From contig CP073041.1 in the NCBI GenBank assembly GCA_025370055.1, positions 2,108,001 to 2,172,000 on the forward strand: a stretch of DNA of 64,000 bases, given 5' to 3'. The DNA comes from Woronichinia naegeliana WA131 (GTDB lineage: Bacteria > Cyanobacteriota > Cyanobacteriia > Cyanobacteriales > Microcystaceae). How positions within the stretch are numbered: the first letter of the stretch is position 1; each line of letters starts with the position of its first letter. Under the pieces are notes generated by a model that saw only the letters and a program-made list of their open reading frames with translations, searched no databases and was not told where the DNA came from. The translations under genes and the position numbers were made by a program. Below, piece after piece: positions 8,977-18,601 of this stretch.

Positions 8977-9224
8977 ATCCAACGTTTCGCCGCATTTTGC
9001 TCACAATCTTGCTTTTCAGAACCGTCTTGAGGGGTAATAAATTCAGGGGGTAAGGAAAAAACTGATTCATGGTCTGGGGAAACAATCACGGGCAATAATG
9101 CCTGATGGAAGTAGGTGACTTTTCCCTGTTTTGACGTTTTGGTTGAACAGCATGGACAATTTACTTTTTCCGAACTGTAGTAATTTGTCCCATCCATTGC
9201 CACTAGGAGAACACCAGAAAAAAG
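8977..9224 (-). pseudogene. Internal fragment of an ISNCY-like transposase
   Basis: Minus-strand translation gives LLVAMDGTNYYSS, CPCC, KQGKVTYFHQALLPVIVSP and FITPQDGSEKQDCE, clearly homologous to the middle of the transposase at 11060-12425 (LLIPLDGTEYFSS, VTYFHSAILPVIVSP, FITPQDGHEKQDCE). It is cut at 9224 by the ISAzo13-like element and at 8976 by the TSD of the IS5-like copy. Neither gene end survives. Confidence 0.8.
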
Positions 9225-10504
9225 ATGATCCAATGATTATAGCGGTTTGGCAAAGATTTCCACAAACCATTTTTTGAGGCTAGGAAGGCGATTAATCCGT
9301 GCTTCAACCTTTTCCATCCCAGCCTTGCTCAGCTTCACTCCTGTCTCATAAACTTTTTCTATCAGTTTCACTACAGGATTTTGACCCCTGAATGTTAGCG
9401 TTTTAGCAAAATTAAGCACGGTTTCAACCGTATCCAGTAAACTCCCATTCCAATGTTTTTCTAACCAACCAAAACAACGCTCTATCGGATTATACTTGCT
9501 GTGATACGGCGGATAATAAGCCAATTGTATATCTAGCTTTGACGATTCTGTAAAATCAATCATACGCCGCATGAATTGACTACGACGCGAATGATTTTCA
9601 GGTCCATTATCCTGATTTATCACCAATTTCTCAATATGACTAAAGCGATGCTTTACACTTTCCCACCAACTTTCTAATATGTCACCAATGCAATCTGCTG
9701 TTAATTTGGACGACACAAAAAATAAAGATAATTCATTCTGTTCAGGTAGAAAAATTCCGTAAGGAATTAGAGTAACTTCTGCTCCAAAGTCATGGTAAGA
9801 ATGCCTCTGTTTTTACCCGCGTTTTTCCACCCCTGTCAAATTCTCCCACTTTGACCCCTACCTTGCCATCTAGCGATATACGCAATGTCTTTGGGTCTTC
9901 ATCTGCTTCCCTGTTGATTTTTTCGATTTGTTCAAAAATAGCTTCCGTTTCTGCTATCTTTTTTTTCGGTTTGCTTTTTAATACTCTTTTTAAGCTATAC
10001 CCCAAATCATTCAATTTTCTTCTGATTGTTTCCGATGATGGTAGTTCTTCCTCTTGATAACCTGATTGTACAATCAGTTGCCTACGCACCTCTTCACTTG
10101 TTATTCTCGTATATAATCGCGTACTTTTAAAACTTGGGTCTGTTTGACTTTTCGGCTCCACTATCGACTTTATATCTTCTAAGATATTCGGTAATTTTGT
10201 TTCTTTTTTTTTGCGCCCACTACGGCTGCGACCATCTATGAATGCTTGACCACTCGTTAATTCTTCTGTTCCTTTGCGGATTGTTCGTCTATTCCACCCT
10301 AATTCGCGTTCTGCGAAGGTTTGTCCCCCTATTCCCAAACCTTGTACAACCTGTGCCATGAATTGTCTCCTGTCGCTACCTTTTAGTTTTTTGGCTGTTT
10401 CGATGTACAGCGATTTTAGGTCTTCACTGATTTCCGTTACTGATTTTTTCAGCATACAATTTACCTTTTTGTTAAAACTGTCTTTTGCTATTCTATCGGA
10501 TCAT
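9225..10504 (-). mobile_element. ISAzo13-like element, about 1.28 kb
   Basis: The ends begin ATGATCCAATG on the left and, inverted, ATGATCCGATA on the right, both continuing into ATAGC. The transposase gene lies between them on the minus strand. I see no TSD, and the neighbours are different transposase fragments (ISNCY-like on the left, IS630 on the right), so a deletion probably followed insertion. Confidence 0.7.
9237..10455 (-). pseudogene. ISAzo13-family transposase with one frameshift
   Basis: The N-terminal frame (10455 to 9790, 221 aa) has GWNRRTIRKGTEEL and RISLDGKVGVKVGEFDRGGK and ends prematurely after KTEAFLP. The other frame continues from about 9785 with HDFGAEVTLIPYG, then VINQDNGPENHSRRSQ and YYPPYHSKYNPIERCFGWLE, ending at 9237. 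These are catalytic signatures of ISAzo13 transposases. The expected junction (charged residues, then HDFG) is crossed by a one-step shift near 9785-9795. A single indel is the simplest reading. Confidence 0.85.
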
Positions 10505-11009
10505 TTATTTTATGGCTATCTCTTAGTTGCCGAACCAGGACAGGTAGAAAGGTATGACTACGAATATGAACGGAATGGAGTGAGCAATTTGTTTATGTTT
10601 TCTGAACCCCTAGCTGGATGGCGACACGTAGAAGTAACCGAACGTCGTACTAAAAAAGATTATGCTCATCAACTGAAATCTCTGGTCGATATTTATCATC
10701 CAGAAGCCGAAAAGATAACACTTATTCACGACAACCTGAATACTAATGTTTCCTATGCCTTATATGAGACCTTTGAACCCCAAGAAGCCAAGCGTATCCT
10801 TGACAAACTGGATATTCATTACACCCCTAAGCATGGTAGTTGGCTCAACATGGCTGAGATTGAGTTGAGCGTTTTATCTCGTCAATGTTTAGCCCGTCGT
10901 ATTCCTGACAAGGAAACTCTCAACAATGAAATTGCTGCTTGGGAAAAACACCGAAATGAACAATTGCGTACCATTGATTGGCAATTTACCACTGATGATG
11001 CTCGCATCA

Positions 11010-12448
11010 ACAGCAATTCTAAATTTAAGGCGAGGTAAGGGTTGTAGAAAACAGGGATAATGGGAAAAGACAACAAGGGAGACAGAGAGGACGAAAAGAT
11101 GCAAGGAATAATCAGTATGGCTGGTCTGATAGCTTACGTGGTAGCAAGTATAGAGAAAATGAAAGACCCTCGCCAACCCAGTCCAAATACAACCTACAGC
11201 CTAAAAGATGTGGTACTAGGTGGTTTCAGCCTGTTTCTAATGCAATGTGAATCGTTCTTAGAACATCAGAGGCAACTCCATAGCCGCAACGGTAGGGATA
11301 ATCTTCAAACTCTATTCGGTGCCATTAAAATCCCTAGTGACAATCAAATTCGCAATATTCTAGACAAAATCAATGCCAATTCGTTATTTGGGGTGTTTAG
11401 TGACATTTACCAACTCCTGAAGACCAGAGGAATATTGACTCGGTATGAGGTGTTAGACAAGCAATTACTAATTCCGCTAGATGGCACAGAGTATTTCTCC
11501 TCTCAAAATATTCACTGTGAGCAATGTTCCCATCGAACCCATAAAAACGGGACAGTGACTTACTTTCATTCGGCAATCTTACCGGTAATTGTCTCACCTC
11601 AGCAAAAAGCGGTAATTAGTCTTGACCCTGAATTTATTACCCCTCAAGATGGTCACGAGAAACAGGACTGTGAGGTAGCAGCGGCAAAACGTTGGCTCCA
11701 CAGACATCGAGAATTTTTTGACCCGTTCAGCGTTACTATGATTGGGGGATGACCTCTATAGTCGTCAACCGATGTGCGAAGAGGCTCTTCAAAACCACTT
11801 TCACTATCTCTTTGTCTGTTTGCCTGAATCTCACCCCACTCTTTATGAGTTTTTGGACTATGCCGAGAAGATTGGAGAGGTTTACTCTTTCCATGAGCGT
11901 CGTCGTCATGGTCGCGATTGGCATGATTATCATTATCGTTGGACTTATCACTTGCCCCTAAGAGATGGTTCCGCCGCCCTCAATACTCATTGGTTCGAGG
12001 TTACTGTTACTCGCCGTTCTGATGGTCAGGTTCTCTTTCACAACGATTGGATTACCGACCTTTTTCCCCAAGCCGATAACATTGTTGAGTTAGTCAGTGT
12101 CGCTCGCTCTCGTTGGAAAACCGAAAATGAGAACCATAATACTCTTAAGACTCAGGGCTACCATCTAGAACACAATTTTGGACATGGTGACCACCATCTT
12201 GCTACCTTTTTGCTCACCTTAAATTTACTGGCTTTCTTGTTTCACACCGTTTTACAGCTTTTAGATGAGTCCTACCAACGTATCCGACTACTTTTAGGGG
12301 CTCGAAGATGCTTTTTTTCCCATTTACGCACTCTTACTACCTATTTTGTCTTTGATAGCTGGCAACACCTTCTTGATTTTATGCTTGAGCCATTTGACTC
12401 TCTGCCCGCCACTAATTCCTCCTGATTTTTCAAATTTAGAATTGCTGT
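11010..12448 (+). mobile_element. ISNCY-like element, complete, 1439 bp, 7-bp TSD
   Basis: A perfect 17-bp terminal inverted repeat is present: ACAGCAATTCTAAATTT on the left, its exact inverse at 12432-12448. The flanking duplication is CGCATCA (11003-11009 and 12449-12455). The target was the 3' end of an IS630-type transposase gene. A solo end of the same IS lies at 47912-48000. Confidence 0.9.
11060..12425 (+). pseudogene. ISNCY/IS4-like transposase, frameshifted at a G run
   Basis: The first frame (11060-11752, 230 aa) includes VLDKQLLIPLDGTEYFSS (probable first catalytic Asp) and a CEQC pair. It ends at GGGGGATGA. The second frame covers 11750-12425 with GDDLYSRQPMCEEAL and ARSRWKTENENHNTLKTQG (probable catalytic Glu) plus a hydrophobic C-terminus. 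Four Gs instead of five at 11744-11748 would give the continuous MIGDDLYSR. The gene is broken unless the G5 run slips during expression. Family name is tentative. Confidence 0.8.
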
Positions 12449-12490
12449 CGCATCAAACTCAAGCGGCTTTATCCATCAGTTCTACCTTGA

Positions 12491-12643
12491 CTGACTACTA
12501 GCAAATACACGCGCAAACGTATCGTCGGAGGGGATGCCATTCAGGGCAAACGCATCTAAATTCTAGACTCCTTATCTGATAAGACTTTCAGCGTTTCATA
12601 AAAAATCAATCATGATCTCGGAAACCCTTATCCAGCCTACCTT
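12491..12643. other. Intergenic DNA with GCATC-type palindromic repeat half
   Basis: No gene seen. It contains CAGGGCAAACGCATCTAAA at about 12541-12560, whose near-inverse (TTAGATGCGTTCGCCCTGG) occurs at about 13376-13395. The two sit either side of the 2TM gene and may be arms of a dispersed repeat family. Confidence 0.45.
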
Positions 12644-12895
12644 TCAAAAATAAGATGCATTCACCCTGTCGGCGATCGCCGCAATATAAAGGAGATGGAG
12701 TAATAAGAAACCCAGCCAAACACCTGAAAAGGGAAAAAGCCAGGGCCAATCACATTGCCGTAGATTATGAACAAACCAGAGTCCAGAATTAATTGCCAAA
12801 AACCCAGCAACGTGAACAGCAAAATTCATGCGATCGTCCAATCGACGGAAGGCGGGATCACTACGATCAGGTTTACGGGGCCAACGAGGAGGCAT
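12644..12895 (-). CDS. 2TM-domain small membrane protein, 83 aa
   Basis: Starting at the internal Met (MPPRWPRKPD), the protein has a basic N-terminus, the motif RRLDDRMNFAVHVAGFLAIN leading into a first membrane helix, WFVHNLRQ between helices, and a second helix ending LLHLLYIAAIA. This matches the short cyanobacterial 2TM-domain proteins I recall. A longer start ten codons upstream is possible but adds a non-conserved leader. Function unknown; probably an inner or thylakoid membrane protein. It is isolated from neighbours and borders the IS stack. Confidence 0.7.
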   Translation of the reverse strand: MPPRWPRKPDRSDPAFRRLDDRMNFAVHVAGFLAINSGLWFVHNLRQCDWPWLFPFSGVWLGFLLLHLLYIAAIADRVNASYF

Positions 12896-13120
12896 AGAGC
12901 GGCAAAAGTCTTGATGGAAGATCACCCTCTATCCTACAAGATCGGCTCTCGTTTACATCAATTCTGACCGATGGGAAAGCAGAAAAGGCGAGAATCAATA
13001 GAAAATTTAGGTTTTATCTATTACAGAACAGCAATTCCAAATTCAAACGGTAACATAGGATACAGACACGATCTTGTTTTTATGGATACAAGAGATATTG
13101 ACCTAATCTCTGAGTTTTTG

Positions 13121-13209
13121 GTAGTGTTCTGAATCTGTGGATAGATAGCTTTCTAATGGGCAAAGTGACTACGATTCAGAGGATCGATCCACAGGTTTAT
13201 AACATCATC
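13121..13209. repeat. 89-bp repeat, copy 1 (second copy at 27481-27569)
   Basis: The segment from GTAGTGTTCTGAATCTGTGG to TTATAACATCATC is nearly identical at 27481-27569, 14 kb away. It contains inverted halves ATCTGTGGATAGAT and GATCGATCCACAGGT that can form an imperfect stem. The 65-residue frame beginning MGKVTTIQRID starts in the repeat and is not a believable gene. Upstream, ACAGCAATTCCAAATT at 13028 looks like a solo IS end. Confidence 0.75.
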
Positions 13210-13483
13210 AATGAGTTTATGCCGTTTTGTTCGTTCGATGCGAGGGTCATCTATTTCGGCAAAGTGTTCTACCAGTCTATATTTGGGTCGGAGTTTCATC
13301 GCTTTTGTTTTCTATGCACTTTCCCTTATTTTCCCTTATCCATCCCTCTATAATGTTCTTGCATCTGTATCATTTTTAGATGCGTTCGCCCTGGATACTT
13401 TTCGCCAAGGGCTGCCAACCCTTGCACTTTTATGAGATAATCAGCAATTGCGTGTAAATTACAATCAATCTCGCTCAATCACT

Positions 13484-13684
13484 ATGGCCAGTAAAAAAGG
13501 AAAGGGTGCGCGTCTGATCATCACCCTAGAATGTACGGAATGCCGCAGTAATCCTGCCAAGCGATCGCCTGGGGTTTCTCGTTATACCTCGACCAAAAAC
13601 CGTCGCAATACCACCGCCCGTCTGGAACTGAAAAAGTTCTGTCCCCATTGCAATCAACATACCGTCCACAAAGAAATTAAATAG
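13484..13684 (+). CDS. rpmG: 50S ribosomal protein L33
   Basis: 66-aa L33 of the large ribosomal subunit. The start is set at [11 protein letters not shown], which matches the family; the upstream in-frame Met adds a 12-residue extension with no conservation. Zinc-ribbon cysteines are present as CTECRSN and CPHCNQHT, so this is the zinc-binding form. It is followed closely by rpsR, the usual cyanobacterial rpmG-rpsR pair, with the RNase II gene next. Confidence 0.95.
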   Translation: MASKKGKGARLIITLECTECRSNPAKRSPGVSRYTSTKNRRNTTARLELKKFCPHCNQHTVHKEIK

Positions 13685-13770
13685 TCTCAGAAGTCTTAGA
13701 TCCTCTCTTTTTGAGTCTCATTTCTTCAATAGCGCATTATTTCCTATCCTTAGACCCCGTTATTATCCTC

Positions 13771-13986
13771 ATGAACTACTATCGCAAACGGCTTTCGCCC
13801 CTCTCTCCCAAACAACCGATTGACTATAAAGATACAGATCTACTGCGTAAATTTATCACTGAGCGCGGCAAAATTCTTCCCCGTCGTATTACGGGTTTAA
13901 CCTCCAAACAGCAACGGGATCTGACCACCGCCGTTAAACGGGCGCGTCTAGTGGCACTCCTTCCCTTTGTTAACCAAGAAGCCTAA
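13771..13986 (+). CDS. rpsR: 30S ribosomal protein S18
   Basis: 71-aa S18 of the small subunit, beginning [11 protein letters not shown]. The conserved block [20 protein letters not shown] and the basic [29 protein letters not shown] are intact. The longer upstream frame ([10 protein letters not shown]) is a non-conserved extension. Located 86 bp after rpmG and 89 bp before the RNase II gene in the same direction, so co-transcription is likely. Confidence 0.95.
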   Translation: MNYYRKRLSPLSPKQPIDYKDTDLLRKFITERGKILPRRITGLTSKQQRDLTTAVKRARLVALLPFVNQEA

Positions 13987-14075
13987 CCTGATTCTAGGGT
14001 CTAGATGGGGATGGATTAGATTCCTCCCTTTCACCCGTAGCAAATCTGCAATCTATCCAAAAAAGAGTAATCTCG

Positions 14076-16076
14076 GTGGAAAAAGGAAAACTGGTCGAAT
14101 TTAGGCTGCAAGGAGAACGCCGTTTAGCGGTGGCAGACCGCCCAGATGGCAAAAAGGATTGGATTGTCGTTGATCAAGGGGGACAGTCCCACAAGTTACG
14201 TCCCCAACGGGTTGAATATGAAGTTTTAGGTGGGCCCTATCAACCGACGGAGATTAAAGGTTTTCTTCAGGAAGTACAGAATTATCTTGAGCCAGAGCAT
14301 TTAGAGGTGGCTTGGGAGATTTTAGTTGAAGACGGGGCAACGGTAACGCCGCAAGAAATGGCTCAATTGCTTTTTTCGGAGCAAAGTCCTGTCTTTTGTT
14401 ATGCAGCCCACTGTTTATTGGCTGAAGATAAGATTTATTTTAAAAATAAGGGCGATAGTTACGAACCTCGCTCCATTTCCCAGGTTGAAGAGATTAAGCA
14501 TCAACAAAGCGTTGAACTGCAACGTCAACAGGAAAAAGCTGGTTTTCTGACTCGTTTGCAACAAGCGATCGCCGGAGAGTCGGTAGAATGGATAGACAGC
14601 GATCGTCCCCGTTTGGAGTCCCTAGAGCGTTTAGTCTTGCAGCCCGAACTAAGTCATCGTCAGGCCGAAGAAGTCTTACAACTGCTAGATCGTCATCACA
14701 CCCCAGAAGCGGCCTTTAGCTTATTGGTAGAATTAGGCTGGTGGCAGCGTCATGAAAATCTCTTTTTGCGTCGTAGTTCCTACCCCCGTCAGTTTTCTAA
14801 AAAGGTACTTGACTTGGCTTACTCTGTCCTCCATTCACCACCACCCGATCCTGACCCACAACGTCTGGATCTGACCTGGCTGAAGGTCTATACCATTGAC
14901 GATGAGAGTACTGAGGAAATAGATGACGGTCTGAGTGTAGAGTTTTTGAGTGATGGTAGTCATAAGCTCTGGATTCACATTGCCGATCCCAGTCGCTTTG
15001 TTTTTCCCAACGATGAGTTGGATTTAGAAGCCCGTAAACGCAGTACTAGTCTTTATTTACCCACGGGCATGATCTCTATGTTCCCAACGGAATTGGCGAT
15101 CGGCCCCATGAGCCTCGTTCAGGGTAAATTCTGTCCCGCTCTCAGTTTTGGGGTCATTTTGGGAGAAACAGGGGAAATTCTGGACTACAGTATCCATGCG
15201 AGTTTGATTAAGCCGACCTATCGTCTGACCTACGAAGATGTGGACGAAATGCTCCAGATGCGAATTCAGGCGGAACCAGAGATTGAAATCCTGGCAACGG
15301 CAGCAAAATTACGTAAGGATTGGCGCAAGTCCCAGGGAGCCATTAATATCAAAATGCCAGAGGCGGTCATCAAGGTTAAGTCTGAGGATGAAATTATTAT
15401 TCAATTATTAGAAGCCTCTTTTTCGCGGCAGTTAGTAGCAGAGATGATGATTCTGGCGGGGGAAGTGGCAGGACGTTATTGCCAAGAGAATAATTTACCC
15501 GTTCCCTTTCGCGGTCAACCCCAACCGGAATTACCTTCTGAAGAGGAGTTATTATCTTTGCCCCCTGGCCCGGTGCGAGCTTGTGCGGTAAGGCGTTGTA
15601 TGCCCCGTAGCGAAATTAGTATCACGCCCTATCGTCATGCCAGTTTAGGATTGGATACCTATACCCAGGTGACTTCTCCCATTCGTCGCTATACGGATCT
15701 ACTGACCCATTTTCAATTAAAAGCCCATCTACGAGGTGAGGCATTGCCCTTTGCTGGGGATCAGGTACAACAAATTCTTTACAGTGTTACGCTCTCTTCC
15801 CAGGAGGCGACTTCGGTGGAGCGGCAAACCAATCGCTATTGGAGCTTGGAATATTTGCGTCGCAATGCGGATCAGGTATGGCAAGGGTTAATGCTGCGTT
15901 GGTTGCGGGAGGATGAAAATCTGGGCTTAATTTTATTGGAAGAGTTAGGTCTAGAATTACCTCATCGTTTTGAACGTCCTGTTTCCCCCGGCGATCGCCT
16001 AGCGGTGCAAGTCAGTCGGGCCGATCCCCATCGAGATGAAATTCGTTTTCGGGAATTATTAGCCAATGAAAGCTAG
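14076..16076 (+). CDS. RNase II/R-family 3'-5' exoribonuclease, 666 aa
   Basis: Begins at GTG with MEKGKLVEFRLQGERRLAV, an OB-fold-like N-terminus typical of the cyanobacterial enzyme. The catalytic RNB domain spans about residues 255-580, with the metal-binding acidic motif TIDDESTEEIDDGLSVE at 273-289 and the downstream TSPIRRYTDLLTHFQL signature near 530. A C-terminal S1-like segment follows. It degrades mRNA and rRNA fragments processively. The order after rpmG-rpsR is common in cyanobacteria. Whether it is called rnb or rnr varies, so no symbol is given. Confidence 0.93.
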   Translation: MEKGKLVEFRLQGERRLAVADRPDGKKDWIVVDQGGQSHKLRPQRVEYEVLGGPYQPTEIKGFLQEVQNYLEPEHLEVAWEILVEDGATVTPQEMAQLLFSEQSPVFCYAAHCLLAEDKIYFKNKGDSYEPRSISQVEEIKHQQSVELQRQQEKAGFLTRLQQAIAGESVEWIDSDRPRLESLERLVLQPELSHRQAEEVLQLLDRHHTPEAAFSLLVELGWWQRHENLFLRRSSYPRQFSKKVLDLAYSVLHSPPPDPDPQRLDLTWLKVYTIDDESTEEIDDGLSVEFLSDGSHKLWIHIADPSRFVFPNDELDLEARKRSTSLYLPTGMISMFPTELAIGPMSLVQGKFCPALSFGVILGETGEILDYSIHASLIKPTYRLTYEDVDEMLQMRIQAEPEIEILATAAKLRKDWRKSQGAINIKMPEAVIKVKSEDEIIIQLLEASFSRQLVAEMMILAGEVAGRYCQENNLPVPFRGQPQPELPSEEELLSLPPGPVRACAVRRCMPRSEISITPYRHASLGLDTYTQVTSPIRRYTDLLTHFQLKAHLRGEALPFAGDQVQQILYSVTLSSQEATSVERQTNRYWSLEYLRRNADQVWQGLMLRWLREDENLGLILLEELGLELPHRFERPVSPGDRLAVQVSRADPHRDEIRFRELLANES

Positions 16077-16096
16077 AGTTTATCAGCACTAGAGCA

Positions 16097-16474
16097 ATGC
16101 TAAAACCTTTCTTTAAACCCAGTCAAATTGTTTGTTTGGAACATCAAAATAACTATTTGTACGGAGAGGTCATTCAGATTATTGAGTCGAGACAACTGTG
16201 TTGGATACGTCCTTTGATGTTGGCAGTTTTTGCTAACGATATCTCTACGATCAATAGCTTGCAGGAGGCTGAAGAGTTGTGGGATGTCCGCTTAACTTCT
16301 GATGTGGCCTATCCGTTACCTCTATTTCGTCCAGCTTTAGATCTGGAGGTTTTGCCATTGATGATGCACTTAGAGGAGGAGGTTGAGGAAGGAGACTCTC
16401 TGAGTAAGCAACAGCTGCGTCAATTTTTGGAGCAAATTTGGCAAAGTAATCCTCGTTATTTTCAGCAGTCATAA
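16097..16474 (+). CDS. Conserved cyanobacterial hypothetical protein, 125 aa
   Basis: A soluble protein beginning MLKPFFKPSQIVCLEHQNNYLYGEVIQII, which looks like a small beta-barrel start. The C-terminus is acidic (LEEEVEEGDSLSKQQL) and helical. It has no signal peptide or membrane segment. It lies 20 bp after the RNase gene and 18 bp before tadA on the same strand, so these three may be one transcript, hinting at an RNA-related role. I recognise no named domain. Confidence 0.75.
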   Translation: MLKPFFKPSQIVCLEHQNNYLYGEVIQIIESRQLCWIRPLMLAVFANDISTINSLQEAEELWDVRLTSDVAYPLPLFRPALDLEVLPLMMHLEEEVEEGDSLSKQQLRQFLEQIWQSNPRYFQQS

Positions 16475-16492
16475 TTCGGTAATAATCCCACA

Positions 16493-16984
16493 ATGTTAGG
16501 ATTAACCCCAGAAATTTACGCTAGACATTGCGATTGGATGCAGAAAGCCATTCAATTAGCGGCAGTGGCGGCAAAGAGGGGAGATGTTCCTGTCGGAGCA
16601 ATCATTGTTAATGATCAGGGACAAGTCATCAGTACTGCCTATAACCGTAAAGAACAGGATCAAGATCCCACTGCCCATGCCGAAATTCTGGCCATTCGGG
16701 ATGCTAGTCAAGCTCTCAAAACTTGGCATCTCGAAAACTGTACCCTCTACGTCACCCTAGAACCCTGTCCTATGTGTACGGGGGCGATCATCCAGGCTCG
16801 TCTAGGATTGCTGGTTTATGGCGCAGACGATCCAAAAAGCGGAACCATTCGGGCAGTTTTTAATTTACCCGATAGCCCCGCTTCCAATCATCGTCTCAAA
16901 GTTATTGCCGGTATTTTAGAAACGACTTGTCGAGAACAGTTACAAACCTGGTTTACTCAACAACGCCGTTTAAAAACCCTTTAA
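16493..16984 (+). CDS. tadA: tRNA-specific adenosine deaminase
   Basis: 163-aa zinc deaminase that converts the wobble adenosine of tRNA-Arg(ACG) to inosine. The active-site motifs are HAEILAIRD (HAE at residues 62-64, catalytic Glu) and PCPMCTGAI (Cys pair at 91-95). GDVPVGAIIVN near residue 31 is typical of TadA. The gene is complete and ends 14 bp from the convergent gltD gene. Related cytidine/guanine deaminases share the zinc motif, but the overall sequence fits TadA. Confidence 0.92.
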   Translation: MLGLTPEIYARHCDWMQKAIQLAAVAAKRGDVPVGAIIVNDQGQVISTAYNRKEQDQDPTAHAEILAIRDASQALKTWHLENCTLYVTLEPCPMCTGAIIQARLGLLVYGADDPKSGTIRAVFNLPDSPASNHRLKVIAGILETTCREQLQTWFTQQRRLKTL

Positions 16985-16998
16985 AATTAGCATTTAAC

Positions 16999-18483
16999 CT
17001 AGGGTAGATCGGTTTCTCCCATTAAATAGCGATCGCAGGCTTTAGCGGCTCCTCGACCCTCATTAAAAGCCCAGACCACTAGACTTTGACCCCGACGACA
17101 ATCTCCGGCTGCAAAAACACCAGGCAGACTAGTTTCATACTGTCCGTAGTCGGCCTTCACGTTACCGCGACCATCGCGCTCTAATTTCAAGGCTGCTAAT
17201 AAAGGTTCTTCTGGCCCTAGAAAACCCATCGCCAAGAGAACTAGTTGGGCGGGTAAAATTTTCTCTGTGCCAGGAATCTGTTTGGGAATAAATTGACCTT
17301 TTTCATTCTTTTCCCATTGCACTTCCACCGTATGAACCGCTTTAACTTGACCCGTTTCATCTCCTTCAAAATGAGTTGCCGTTCGCAGATAAGCTCTGGG
17401 ATCACTACCAAAAACCGCTTCAGCCTCTTCTTGACCGTAATCTAATTTATACACCTTGGGCCATTCAGGCCAGGGATTATTGGCTGCTCTCTCCTGGGGA
17501 GGCTTGGGCATAATTTCTAACTGCACTAAGCTTTTACAGCCATGTCTGAGGGAGGTGCCGACGCAATCGGTTCCGGTATCACCACCACCAATAATCACCA
17601 CATCTTTACCTTCGGCAGAAATAAAGTCCTCCTTCTGACTCTGATCTAAAATGGTTTTAGTATTCGCTGTTAGAAAATCCATCGCAAAATGAATGCCCCG
17701 TAAGGAACGTCCTTCTATGGGCAGATCCCTGGGTTTTGTGGCTCCAGTGCAAAGAATCACCGAGTCAAAATCCTGGAGCAGGGTTTCTACGGGTAAATCT
17801 TTACCTACTTCCGTATTGCAAACAAAGGTGACACCTTCGGCCTCCAAGACATTCAAGCGACGTAGCACCACCCCTTCCTTGTCCAGTTTCATATTGGGAA
17901 TGCCATACATCAGTAAACCGCCAGGGCGATCGGCTCGTTCATAGACTGTCACCCAATGACCCGCTTTATTGAGTTGGGCTGCTGCTGAAAGACCCGCCGG
18001 GCCAGAACCAATGATGGCAACTTTTTTGCCTGTTCGTTTAGCTGGAAGTTCGGGAGTAATCCAACCCTCTTGCCAGCCTTTATCAATAATCGAATATTCG
18101 ATATTTTTAATGGTGACGGGGGGATTATTAATGCCCAACACACAAGAACCTTCGCAGGGGGCAGGACAAACTCGGCCCGTAAATTCAGGAAAGTTATTGG
18201 TTTTATGTAAACGCTCTAATGCCTCGCGCCACAAGCCCCGATAAACGAGATCATTAAATTCAGGAATCAGATTATTAATGGGACAACCACTGGCCATGCC
18301 GCTAATGATGGTTCCGGTATGGCAAAAGGGTGTGCCACAATCCATACAACGTGCGCCCTGGGTTTGTACTTTTTCGTCGGGCATGGGGAGATGGAATTCA
18401 TCCCAGTTATGCAGGCGATCGCTGGGGGTTAATTCCGTCGGGAGTTCGCGGGCATATTCTAAAAAGCCAGTGGGTTTTCCCAT
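16999..18483 (-). CDS. gltD: Glutamate synthase small subunit
   Basis: 494-aa NADPH-binding GOGAT beta subunit or its homolog. The N-terminal Fe-S ligands appear in [25 protein letters not shown] and [16 protein letters not shown] (residues about 45-120). Two Rossmann motifs follow: [17 protein letters not shown] for FAD (about 154) and [13 protein letters not shown] for NADPH (about 295). The C-terminal [18 protein letters not shown] binds flavin. It supplies electrons for making glutamate from glutamine and 2-oxoglutarate. The large subunit gene is not in the window, as often in cyanobacteria. Confidence 0.93.
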   Translation of the reverse strand: MGKPTGFLEYARELPTELTPSDRLHNWDEFHLPMPDEKVQTQGARCMDCGTPFCHTGTIISGMASGCPINNLIPEFNDLVYRGLWREALERLHKTNNFPEFTGRVCPAPCEGSCVLGINNPPVTIKNIEYSIIDKGWQEGWITPELPAKRTGKKVAIIGSGPAGLSAAAQLNKAGHWVTVYERADRPGGLLMYGIPNMKLDKEGVVLRRLNVLEAEGVTFVCNTEVGKDLPVETLLQDFDSVILCTGATKPRDLPIEGRSLRGIHFAMDFLTANTKTILDQSQKEDFISAEGKDVVIIGGGDTGTDCVGTSLRHGCKSLVQLEIMPKPPQERAANNPWPEWPKVYKLDYGQEEAEAVFGSDPRAYLRTATHFEGDETGQVKAVHTVEVQWEKNEKGQFIPKQIPGTEKILPAQLVLLAMGFLGPEEPLLAALKLERDGRGNVKADYGQYETSLPGVFAAGDCRRGQSLVVWAFNEGRGAAKACDRYLMGETDLP

Positions 18484-18601
18484 AGTTATTCCTCAAAGGT
18501 CTCTGTGATCATGGTAATTCTTTCTCTGATATTCTGAAATGCTTTTATCTAGATTTGTTGGCATTATCTAAATTCTTTATCTTTAAGCAATCCAGTCTTT
18601 T

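Larger units (their letters stand above)
10527..12490 (+). pseudogene. IS630-type transposase C-terminal half, split by ISNCY-like element
   Basis: The frame from about 10527 reads AEPGQVERYDYEYERNG, IHDNLNTNVSYAL and YTPKHGSWLNMAEIELSVL, the catalytic region of cyanobacterial IS630 proteins. It is interrupted at DARI by the element at 11010-12448. Removing that element and one CGCATCA duplicate restores DARIKLKRLYPSVLP-stop, ending at 12490. The 5' half is missing. Downstream, GACTACTA at 12491-12500 may be the right terminus. Confidence 0.85.

Noticed and set aside
13156-13353. 65-aa frame beginning MGKVTTIQRID
   Set aside because: Its first part is the 89-bp dispersed repeat also seen at 27481-27569, and the rest is low-complexity; the copies do not share the remaining frame.
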